Source: HGM05232 sp044433325 (lineage in GTDB: Bacteria; Bacteroidota; Bacteroidia; Bacteroidales; Muribaculaceae). From it: 7,321 nt of DNA. The position numbers were made by a program, and so were the translations under genes. A model generated the notes under the pieces. That model had not been told where the DNA came from. It made no database searches and saw only the letters and a list, made by a program, of their open reading frames with translations. Within the stretch, counting starts at the first letter, position 1; each line of letters begins with the position of its first letter. The stretch spans positions 1 to 7,321 of the forward strand of contig JAWXTT010000108.1 in NCBI GenBank assembly GCA_044433325.1. Direction: 5' to 3'. Below, one piece after another: positions 1 to 5,442 of the stretch.

Positions 1-114
1 ATTGAAAACAATAATGGTGAAACAGTCGTTTCTGAGGGGGTAGATGCTAATTATATGGATATGATTAATTATGCTCTATTTGCATTAATAAAATTGAATT
101 TCCCAGAGGATTAA
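1..114 (+). CDS. DUF1599-type protein, C-terminal end only
   Basis: An open frame enters from the left edge and ends at TAA 112-114, giving the last 37 residues of a protein. The visible tail has an acidic/Asn-rich stretch, then the aromatic and aliphatic run YMDMINYALFALIKLNF. That run resembles the end of DUF1599 proteins (nucleotide modification associated domain 1), which typically finish with a D-x-x-N-Y-x-x-M-x-N-Y-A-type helix. The position also fits: in Bacteroides-like genomes a DUF1599 gene sits directly upstream of the BT_3928-family gene. Only 3 bp separate its stop from the next start, so the two are probably co-transcribed and perhaps translationally coupled. The catalytic or substrate role of the domain is not established to my knowledge. 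The family call rests on a short tail plus context. Confidence 0.6.
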   Translation: MENNNGETVVSEGVDANYMDMINYALFALIKLNFPED

Positions 115-117
115 GCA

Positions 118-1446
118 ATGGTAGAGAGTAAAAAAGAGGGGGGCGGTAAGCTAAATAGGTGTAATCAGATAATTGCGCCTTACCTAGTAGTGATTCTTAG
201 AATTGCTATTGGGGCTTTATTTATCTTTTCAGGTTTTACTAAAGGGATTGACCCTTGGGGTACAATATATAAGTTAGAGGAGTATATTCAGCTGTTTGGG
301 CTAAACTATCTTGAAAACTTGTTGTTTCTCATCACTGTTTCATTGGCTACATTGGAGTTTATATTAGGTGTTTCAACAATATTAGGTTGTTATAGACGTA
401 TTACTCCATTGATGATAATTTTGGTGATGGTAGTAATGTTACCTTTGTCACGATATTTAATGATAACTAATGCAGTTGCGGATTGCGGATGCTTTGGGGA
501 TTTGTGGGTAATTAGTAATAGTGCTACATTCTGGAAAAATATTGTAATTACTATTGGTGCTATCTATCTACTATTTAATAATAGATCCATTGGTAATATA
601 TATGGACACTCGGTTCATTGGGTGATAGCTTTAATGTCATTTATATATATATTGTGGATTTCGATATTGGGGTATTCATACCAACCATTAATTAACTTTA
701 GACCATTTAAGGTTGGTGAACCATTAGTTAATCAGATGGTAGATGGAGTGAATATTGAGTTTAAATTCATATATAGCAAAGATGGTGAGACCTCTCAATT
801 TGATTTAGATAATTTACCTGATGATAGTTGGGAATATGTTGATAGAGTGCAAGTGAGTGATGGAGTAGAGTTATCCTATAAACCAGATTTACATATCTAT
901 GATGGTGATATTGAAGTTACTGAAGATGTGTTGATTATGGAGGGAGATCAGATTATTTTGCTTTTCCCTGAGATGAATGATATTGATATTCCATATACAT
1001 ATACTATTAATGAAATTAATGAATATGCTCAATCCAGAGGTATTAATGTAATTGCTTTAGTCTCAGCAAATGATAGAGATATAGAGCATTGGTACGAGAT
1101 ATCGTTAGCTAGATATCCTGTTTATAAGTTAGATGATTCAGTATTGAAACAGATAGCTAGAGGGAATCCTGCTATTGTTTATTTATCAGATGGTGTGCTT
1201 AAATGGCGTAGAACTATGCAGGCGATATCTGGATTGTTATATTTACAGGATGATTACGAGGTTAGTTTCCTATCGGAGATTAACTCAATAGAGAGCGAGG
1301 GGAGATTATCCCGATTAACATGGGGTTACCTATTATCACTACTTTTATTACTAATTATGAATAGGACGCATCTGTTATGGAAAATTAGACCCTATATATC
1401 TAGTAAAAAAGAAAATAAAGATATACCTTTGCAAGAGGAAAATTAA
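118..1446 (+). CDS. BT_3928-family protein: DoxX/MauE-like membrane domain plus thioredoxin-like domain
   Basis: A 442-residue inner-membrane protein. Residues about 20-155 form a four-helix DoxX/MauE-like domain: helices near 22-40, 65-90, 96-115 and 138-154, the LRIAIGALFIFSGFTK signature in helix 1, and a DCGCFGD motif at 122-128. A fifth helix lies at about 167-186. Residues about 200-395 form a soluble region; its second half (about 278-362, with a GNPAIVYLSDG stretch at 349-359) looks like a thioredoxin fold. A final helix at about 402-415 precedes a charged tail. All four cysteines (15, 91, 123, 125) are in or before the membrane domain, so the thioredoxin-like part has no CxxC and cannot be a thiol oxidoreductase itself. 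The known family sits between DUF1599 and tpiA genes in Bacteroidales; its function is undetermined. MauE-type relatives are linked to disulfide chemistry, which is only a hint here. The ATG at 118 is 3 bp after the preceding stop. Confidence 0.85.
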   Translation: MVESKKEGGGKLNRCNQIIAPYLVVILRIAIGALFIFSGFTKGIDPWGTIYKLEEYIQLFGLNYLENLLFLITVSLATLEFILGVSTILGCYRRITPLMIILVMVVMLPLSRYLMITNAVADCGCFGDLWVISNSATFWKNIVITIGAIYLLFNNRSIGNIYGHSVHWVIALMSFIYILWISILGYSYQPLINFRPFKVGEPLVNQMVDGVNIEFKFIYSKDGETSQFDLDNLPDDSWEYVDRVQVSDGVELSYKPDLHIYDGDIEVTEDVLIMEGDQIILLFPEMNDIDIPYTYTINEINEYAQSRGINVIALVSANDRDIEHWYEISLARYPVYKLDDSVLKQIARGNPAIVYLSDGVLKWRRTMQAISGLLYLQDDYEVSFLSEINSIESEGRLSRLTWGYLLSLLLLLIMNRTHLLWKIRPYISSKKENKDIPLQEEN

Positions 1447-1471
1447 AACAAAATAAATTCATTTATATTAA

Positions 1472-1558
1472 GGGAAGTTCTAAAAACTGACCCGTAAAAA
1501 TTTTAATAAATAACAAATGGGAGAGAATCAACTGTTAAATCAGTTTATAGAACTCCCC
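1472..1558 (+). mobile_element. MITE-like inverted-repeat element, copy 1 (upstream of tpiA)
   Basis: An 87-bp element with imperfect terminal inverted repeats of about 19 bp. The left end GGGAAGTTCTAAAAACTGA (1472-1490) pairs with the right end TCAGTTTATAGAACTCCCC (1540-1558), with mismatches only at 1475/1555 and 1483/1547. TTAA lies immediately outside on both sides (1468-1471 and 1559-1562), which could be a 4-bp target duplication; because TTAA is palindromic it could also simply extend the stem. Inside, CCCGT (1491-1495) can pair with ATGGG (1517-1521, one G-U). The right end is 16 nt upstream of the tpiA ATG, so the element would lie in the tpiA 5' untranslated region if transcription starts upstream. 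It shares 25 identical bases (1476-1500 = 2341-2365) with copy 2. It has no coding capacity and no T-run after the stem, so a terminator role is unlikely. The name and family are unknown to me. Confidence 0.7.
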
Positions 1559-1574
1559 TTAAAACGAAACTAAA

Positions 1575-2333
1575 ATGAGAAAAAACATTGTTGCAGGTAA
1601 CTGGAAAATGAATACTACAGTTGCTGAGGGTGTAGAACTAGCTAAGGGTGTTAGCGAATTATTAAAAGATTTTACTCCAAACTGCCAAGCTATCGTTGGT
1701 GTACCTTTTACTCACCTAACTTCAGTTGCAGCTGAGATTGATAACTGCAAAGTTAAATTAAGTGCTGAAAATTGTGCTGATAAAAAAGCTGGTGCTTATA
1801 CAGGTGAAGTTTCTGCTAGCATGGTTGCTTCAACTGGTGCTGAGTATGTAATTTTAGGTCACTCTGAAAGACGTCAATTTTATGGTGAAAATGAAGCTAT
1901 CCTTAAAGATAAAACTCTTTTAGCTTTAGAAAACAACCTACTTCCTATCTTCTGTATTGGTGAAGTATTAGAACAAAGAGATAATGGTACTTACTTTGAT
2001 GTAGTTAAGAAACAAATCGAAGAGTCATTATTTGATCTTTCAGCTGAAGATTTCGGTAAAATAGTTCTTGCTTATGAACCAGTATGGGCTATCGGTACAG
2101 GTGTTACAGCAACTGATGATCAAGCAGAAGAGATTCACGCTTATATCCGTAGCTTAGTTGAAGCAAAGTATGGTAAAGAGGTTGCTGAAGATACATCTAT
2201 CCTTTATGGTGGTAGCTGTAACCCAACTAACGCTGAGGCTTTATTCTCTAAACCTAACGTTGACGGTGGTCTTATTGGTGGTGCTGCATTGAAAGCTGAT
2301 TCTTTCGTTGCTATCATCAAAGCATTCAAATAA
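1575..2333 (+). CDS. tpiA: Triosephosphate isomerase
   Basis: Cytoplasmic glycolytic/gluconeogenic enzyme that interconverts dihydroxyacetone phosphate and glyceraldehyde 3-phosphate, normally as a homodimer. It is 252 residues, the usual length, and appears complete. The signatures are intact: N9 and K11 in GNWKMN, catalytic H96 in ILGHSERR (93-100), catalytic E168 in AYEPVWAIGTG (166-176, start of the mobile loop 6), and the phosphate-binding YGGS (211-214) and GG (231-232). Its codon choice differs from its neighbours: it uses more TTC, AAC and GAA codons and fewer GAG codons, as expected for a highly expressed gene. It lies between two direct copies of an inverted-repeat element, the first ending 16 nt before the ATG and the second starting 3 nt after the TAA. 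I see no convincing promoter close to the start; a lone TAnnTTTG match (TACCTTTG, 1424-1431) lies within the preceding gene and lacks a -33 partner. Confidence 0.98.
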   Translation: MRKNIVAGNWKMNTTVAEGVELAKGVSELLKDFTPNCQAIVGVPFTHLTSVAAEIDNCKVKLSAENCADKKAGAYTGEVSASMVASTGAEYVILGHSERRQFYGENEAILKDKTLLALENNLLPIFCIGEVLEQRDNGTYFDVVKKQIEESLFDLSAEDFGKIVLAYEPVWAIGTGVTATDDQAEEIHAYIRSLVEAKYGKEVAEDTSILYGGSCNPTNAEALFSKPNVDGGLIGGAALKADSFVAIIKAFK

Positions 2334-2336
2334 TAG

Positions 2337-2441
2337 GGGGAGTTCTAAAAACTGACCCGTAAAAAATAATAACAAATAATAAATGGGAGAAAGAGAACTG
2401 TTTCATCTTAAATATTGATAAATCAGTTTATTGAACTCCCC
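2337..2441 (+). mobile_element. MITE-like inverted-repeat element, copy 2 (downstream of tpiA)
   Basis: A 105-bp second copy in the same orientation as the element upstream of tpiA. The left end GGGGAGTTCTAAAAACTGA (2337-2355) pairs with the right end TCAGTTTATTGAACTCCCC (2423-2441), with mismatches at 2346/2432 and 2348/2430. ATAG lies directly outside both ends (2333-2336 and 2442-2445). This 4-bp direct repeat is not palindromic and differs from the TTAA around copy 1, as expected of target-site duplications. The internal CCCGT (2356-2360) and ATGGG (2383-2387) pair is kept, as is AACTG (2396-2400). Copy 2 is 18 nt longer, almost all of it between that AACTG and the right terminal repeat. 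The element begins 3 nt after the tpiA stop and does not alter the protein. It encodes nothing and has no T-run after the stem. Confidence 0.72.
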
Positions 2442-2460
2442 ATAGATTAATTCAGGATTA

Positions 2461-2485
2461 ATTATCCCTTATTAGGGGTGATAAT
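2461..2485 (+). other. Small AT-rich hairpin after copy 2
   Basis: ATTATC (2461-2466) pairs with GATAAT (2480-2485), and the CC(T) that follows can pair with part of the GGGG at 2475-2478 across a bulge at 2479. No T-run follows, so it is not an intrinsic terminator. It may be the original 3' flank of tpiA. No function can be assigned. Confidence 0.25.
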
Positions 2486-2504
2486 GAAAGAATTTGCATG
2501 AAAT

Positions 2505-2555
2505 ATATGGCTACAAAAATGATTTTTATTAATTTTGTAGCCATATTCTTTTTTT
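2505..2555 (+). terminator. Intrinsic terminator downstream of tpiA
   Basis: A perfect 14-bp stem (2505-2518 with 2533-2546, core ATGGCTACAAAA/TTTTGTAGCCAT) with a 14-nt loop is followed directly by TCTTTTTTT (2547-2555). This is a textbook Rho-independent terminator reading along the + strand. It should end the transcript containing tpiA and separate it from the SPOR-folE pair, whose first start codon is only 22 nt after the T-run. Confidence 0.9.
2530..2537 (+). promoter_or_regulatory. Possible Bacteroidetes -7 box (TAATTTTG) inside the terminator
   Basis: TAATTTTG matches the Bacteroidetes -7 consensus TAnnTTTG and would start a transcript about 30 nt upstream of the SPOR gene. The nearest upstream TTTG (2493-2496) is 33 nt away, further than the usual spacing, and six matched positions will arise by chance several times in DNA this AT-rich. 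It is listed because the SPOR-folE pair needs its own promoter after the terminator and there is little other room. Confidence 0.2.
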
Positions 2556-2577
2556 AAAAGGTAATAGTATAAGATTT

Positions 2578-3099
2578 ATGCGTATAGAATTAAAGGTTTT
2601 AGTAATATTGCTATTTATAAATGTATTAACTTTTTCAGCTTCAGCTGAGGAGGTTAGTGATAAGGTTGTATATACTATTGCTGATGAAATTGAGAATAAA
2701 TCAACAGGACAAATAAGTTTCTATCAACCAATAGCACTGAATGAAAGATTGAATAAAGTTGAGGCTGATACTGTTTCGGATAGTGAGATAGTTGGGCTAA
2801 GTATTGATAGAGATAGTTACAATAAAAATAAAACAGTAGGGTATAGAATTCAGATTTACTCTAATAATAATCAAGTCTCAGGTAAAAAAGGGGCTGAGGA
2901 GCGTGAGCGTCAATTATTAACAAAGTACCCTGAATATTTAACCTATCTGACTTTTAGTTCACCTTATTGGAGACTAAGGGTAGGTGATTTCAAAATTAAG
3001 GAGGAGGCAATGTTATACATGATGCAAATCCAAAAGGAGTTTCCTTCATTTGCTAATGAGGTAAGGCTGGTTAAAGATTATATAACAGACACATTATAA
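2578..3099 (+). CDS. Exported SPOR-domain protein
   Basis: A 173-residue protein with a signal peptide: MRIELK, a hydrophobic core at 7-19, and a likely cleavage after ASA (residue 23). A linker of about 60 residues follows, then a C-terminal SPOR domain at about 86-167. The domain's two typical strands are seen as GYRIQIYS (88-95) and WRLRVGDF (131-138), separated by an amphipathic helix, with a second helix (about 140-155) after. SPOR domains bind peptidoglycan stripped of stem peptides, often at division sites, so a periplasmic cell-wall-binding role is likely; this is inferred from the domain. The signal peptide fixes the start at 2578. The stop overlaps the folE start by one base (TAATG at 3097-3101), implying one transcript and coupled translation. 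SPOR next to folE downstream of tpiA is a gene order I know from Bacteroides. No truncation is seen. Confidence 0.9.
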   Translation: MRIELKVLVILLFINVLTFSASAEEVSDKVVYTIADEIENKSTGQISFYQPIALNERLNKVEADTVSDSEIVGLSIDRDSYNKNKTVGYRIQIYSNNNQVSGKKGAEERERQLLTKYPEYLTYLTFSSPYWRLRVGDFKIKEEAMLYMMQIQKEFPSFANEVRLVKDYITDTL

Positions 3100-3695
3100 T
3101 GATTGAAAGTAATAAAAATATGAACGTTGAGGAGATAGAGTTAGTTGCAAAGATTGCAGAGCATTATAAATCTATCTTGACATTAATAGGTGAAGATGCT
3201 GAAAGGGAGGGGTTAAAGAAAACTCCTACTCGTGCAGCTAAAGCACTACTTGATATTGTTAGAGGGTATAATCAATCAGCCGAGCAAATAATTAAACAAG
3301 CAACATTTACGCACGATAGTAAAAATATTATAATCGTTAAGGATATTGAGTTCTATTCAGTTTGTGAACACCATATATTGCCATTTTATGGAAAGGTATC
3401 TATTGGTTATATTCCAGATGGTAAGATTATAGGATTGAGTAAATTGGCAAGAATAGTAGATGTTTTTGCACATAGACTTCAAGTGCAGGAGAAGAAGACT
3501 AAGGAGATTTGCGATTCCGTAACAAAATACCTAACATCAAAAGGGGTAATAGTTATATGCGAAGCTGGTCATATGTGTATGAAGATGCGTGGTGTGGAGA
3601 AACAGCTAAGTACAACCACTACAATAGAGTATTCAGGTGAGTTTGCTACCAATAATGATTTGGTGAGACAATTTATGGATATGCTTCGTTCGTAG
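3099..3695 (+). CDS. folE: GTP cyclohydrolase I
   Basis: Cytoplasmic enzyme that converts GTP to 7,8-dihydroneopterin triphosphate, the first step toward tetrahydrofolate; the same product can also feed queuosine-type 7-deazapurine synthesis. It is 198 residues, within the family range. Zinc ligands are visible as C89 and H92 in CEHH (89-92) and C160 in HMCM (158-161), with H91 and H158 as the catalytic histidines. Also typical are the GLKKTPTRAAKAL substrate-side helix (38-50), GKVSIGYIPDGKIIGLSKLAR (98-118) and the C-terminal QLSTTTT (169-175). All metal and catalytic residues are present, so it should be active as a zinc-dependent type IA enzyme. The first ATG overlaps the preceding stop by one base; an internal ATG at 3120 is a less likely start. 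A terminator begins about 45 nt after the stop. Confidence 0.97.
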   Translation: MIESNKNMNVEEIELVAKIAEHYKSILTLIGEDAEREGLKKTPTRAAKALLDIVRGYNQSAEQIIKQATFTHDSKNIIIVKDIEFYSVCEHHILPFYGKVSIGYIPDGKIIGLSKLARIVDVFAHRLQVQEKKTKEICDSVTKYLTSKGVIVICEAGHMCMKMRGVEKQLSTTTTIEYSGEFATNNDLVRQFMDMLRS

Positions 3696-3739
3696 GTTAA
3701 GGGTATAAGGTGTAATGATGTGGAGATAAGAAATATATT

Positions 3740-3769
3740 AGGTGGCTTTTTTTAAGGTCACCTTTTTTT
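3740..3769 (+). terminator. Intrinsic terminator after folE
   Basis: A 10-bp stem (3740-3749 with 3754-3763, two G-U pairs, AGGTGGC against GGTCACCT) closed by a four-T loop is followed by a T-run through 3769. It fits a Rho-independent terminator ending the SPOR-folE transcript. It ends only 11 nt before the yraN ATG at 3781, so yraN would depend on readthrough or on a promoter I cannot see. Confidence 0.8.
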
Positions 3770-3780
3770 ATAGTAAAGTT

Positions 3781-4149
3781 ATGGCTAGACACAATATAAT
3801 TGGTGAAGAGGGGGAGAATCTGGCAGTTGAATACTTAGTTAAATTAGGATATATAATTAGGGATAGAAATTGGAGATTCTCCAATGTTGAGTTAGATATA
3901 ATAGCTCAAGCTAATAATATGTTGATATTTGTTGAGGTCAAGACTAGAACAACAGATTTTGAAGAGGAGTTAATTGATAAGAAAAAGATAAACAATCTTA
4001 CGCGTGCAGCTAATGTTTATATTCACCAATATGATTTGCCACACCCTGTTCAGTTTGATTTAGTAGTAGTTATGATGGGGGTAGATGGTGAGTATGAGAT
4101 TGAGCATATTCCCGATGCTTTTATGCCTAATCTTAGTTCTTATAGATAA
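3781..4149 (+). CDS. YraN/UPF0102 family nuclease-fold protein
   Basis: A 122-residue cytoplasmic protein of the UPF0102 (YraN) family, which has a restriction-endonuclease-like fold related to Holliday-junction resolvases; its biological role is unsettled. Family features run in order: G-E-N-L-A at 11-15 (acidic residue E12), GYIIRDRNWR (23-32), ELDIIA (37-42, D39) and FVEVKTR (50-56, the ExK pair E52/K54), so the nuclease-type metal site looks complete. The C-terminal half carries the usual basic KKKINNLTRAANVYI helix region (67-81) and FDLVVV strand (92-97). The frame can be extended to a GTG at 3742, but those 13 codons fall inside the terminator hairpin and T-run, and family members start with a short basic segment before the GE motif. 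ATG 3781 is therefore preferred. In some genomes yraN sits near rRNA-maturation or signal-peptidase genes; here it is effectively alone. Confidence 0.88.
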   Translation: MARHNIIGEEGENLAVEYLVKLGYIIRDRNWRFSNVELDIIAQANNMLIFVEVKTRTTDFEEELIDKKKINNLTRAANVYIHQYDLPHPVQFDLVVVMMGVDGEYEIEHIPDAFMPNLSSYR

Positions 4150-4361
4150 TTAATCTTGTTTTTATAACTTATCATCTCACAATTTGTTTTATTCATGAGG
4201 TGTGTTAATCATATCTTGTTTTAACAAATTAACTTAAAATATGGGATATTAACGCTAGTTTGTCTGTTATTTAAGATATAATTTCTATTTTTGTAATGTA
4301 AATATAACTTTGAAAAAATTTCAAGATTAAAATAATAACATAAATTTAATATTAATCATTT
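4150..4361 (+). promoter_or_regulatory. AT-rich intergenic region with candidate promoters for the moxR operon
   Basis: This 212-nt gap holds no gene that I can support. Two exact TAnnTTTG (-7) matches stand in tandem: TATTTTTG at 4286-4293 and TAACTTTG at 4305-4312. The first has a TTTG at 4259-4262, with a spacer of 23 nt, slightly longer than the typical Bacteroidetes -33 to -7 spacing. The second has TTTC (4282-4285) at a 19-nt spacer. Either would give a 5' leader of about 40-60 nt before the ATG at 4362. AATTTGTT (4181-4188) and AACAAATT (4223-4230) form a weak AT-only inverted repeat with no T-run. A promoter is expected here, because no hairpin links yraN and moxR and the functions differ, but the exact box is uncertain. 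Confidence 0.4.
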
Positions 4362-5357
4362 ATGAGCGAGACAGTTAACATTAGAGAGCTTAATGAATTG
4401 ATTGCTACGAAAAGCAACTTCGTTACACTAATCACCAAGGGGATGGATCAGGTGATAGTTGGTCAGAAGCATTTAGTGGATTCTCTGCTGATTGCACTAC
4501 TAGCAAATGGACATATTCTTTTAGAGGGTGTGCCAGGTTTAGCAAAAACATTAGCTATAAAGACATTAGCATCTATTATTGATGCTAAGTATAGCAGGAT
4601 ACAGTTTACGCCTGACTTGTTACCAGCTGATGTAATTGGTACTATGGTTTATAGCGTTAAGAGAGAAGCATTTGAGGTTAAAAAGGGTCCTATCTTTGCT
4701 AACTTCGTATTAGCTGACGAGATTAATCGCGCCCCTGCTAAAGTACAAAGTGCATTGCTAGAGGCTATGCAGGAGCGTCAAGTAACTATTGGTGATGAAA
4801 CGTTCTTGTTAGATAAACCATTCCTAGTAATGGCAACTCAGAATCCTATTGAACAGGAGGGTACTTATCCATTGCCTGAAGCACAGGTGGATAGGTTCTT
4901 AATGAAGGTGATAATTAATTACCCTAAGAAAGAGGAGGAAAAATTAATTGTAAGACAACATATTACTGGTGATTACCAAGATGTTATTCCATTGATTACC
5001 CCTGAGGAGATTTTAGAAACTCGTGAGATTGTTAAGAAAATTTATATAGATGAGAAGATTGAACGTTATATCGTTGATATAGTGTTTGCTACTCGTTTCC
5101 CTGAAGATTATGATATGAAACATCTCTCAAGTATTATCTCTTTTGGTGCTTCGCCACGTGCTTCAATTAACTTAGCATTAGCTGCTAGAGCTTATGCTTT
5201 CCTTAAAGGTCGTGGATATGTTATCCCTGAGGATATTCGTGCTGTTGCTCATGATGTACTTCGTCACCGTATCGGATTATCTTATGAAGCGGAAGCAAAT
5301 AATATTGACGCTGAGGAGATAATTAGTGAGATATTAGATAAGATTCCTGTACCATAG
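4362..5357 (+). CDS. MoxR-family AAA+ ATPase
   Basis: A 331-residue cytoplasmic AAA+ ATPase of the MoxR/RavA class, thought to act as a chaperone that remodels or loads metal into VWA-domain partner proteins. The motifs are intact: VIVGQ (31-35), Walker A GVPGLAKT (56-63), the IQFTPDLLPADVIG stretch (80-93), Walker B FVLADE (115-120) leading into INRAPAKVQSALLEAMQE (121-138), sensor 1 ATQNP (158-162), and sensor 2 in FGASPRAS (261-268, R266). The length is typical and no residue is missing. It is the first gene of a cluster with a DUF58 gene 85 nt downstream and a BatD-like gene after that, the usual layout of a MoxR/Bat locus in Bacteroidetes. Its partner is probably the DUF58 protein or VWA proteins encoded beyond the window. 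The AT-rich region upstream is a plausible promoter for the set. Confidence 0.95.
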   Translation: MSETVNIRELNELIATKSNFVTLITKGMDQVIVGQKHLVDSLLIALLANGHILLEGVPGLAKTLAIKTLASIIDAKYSRIQFTPDLLPADVIGTMVYSVKREAFEVKKGPIFANFVLADEINRAPAKVQSALLEAMQERQVTIGDETFLLDKPFLVMATQNPIEQEGTYPLPEAQVDRFLMKVIINYPKKEEEKLIVRQHITGDYQDVIPLITPEEILETREIVKKIYIDEKIERYIVDIVFATRFPEDYDMKHLSSIISFGASPRASINLALAARAYAFLKGRGYVIPEDIRAVAHDVLRHRIGLSYEAEANNIDAEEIISEILDKIPVP

Positions 5358-5442
5358 TTGAGTAATGGTTATGTGTTTGGACGATACCCTTATATAAAAC
5401 TATTGGTGTTGTGGCTATTATAAACTATATAAATAAATTACT

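Noticed and set aside
1472..1562. Copy 1 of the paired element read as an intrinsic terminator for the upstream gene
   Set aside because: The stem encloses about 49 nt and no T-run follows on either strand (AAAACG on the + strand), so it does not fit Rho-independent termination.
2445..2463. GATTAATT repeated twice, 11 nt apart (2445-2452 and 2456-2463)
   Set aside because: It is a short AT-rich repeat overlapping the copy 2 flank, with no further copies to suggest an operator or array.
2484..2501. Tiny ATG-started frame after tpiA
   Set aside because: It has only five codons before a stop and there is no evidence of translation.
3742..3780. GTG-initiated N-terminal extension of yraN
   Set aside because: These codons coincide with a stem-loop plus T-run terminator and add residues not expected in the family.
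4181..4230. AATTTGTT/AACAAATT inverted repeat after yraN as a terminator
   Set aside because: The stem is only 8 bp and almost all A/T, the loop is long and there is no T-run; such pairs are common by chance at this base composition.
5358..5442. moxR-DUF58 gap examined for a promoter, terminator or small gene
   Set aside because: There is no TAnnTTTG match, no hairpin with a T-run, and no open frame of useful length, so the genes are treated as one operon.
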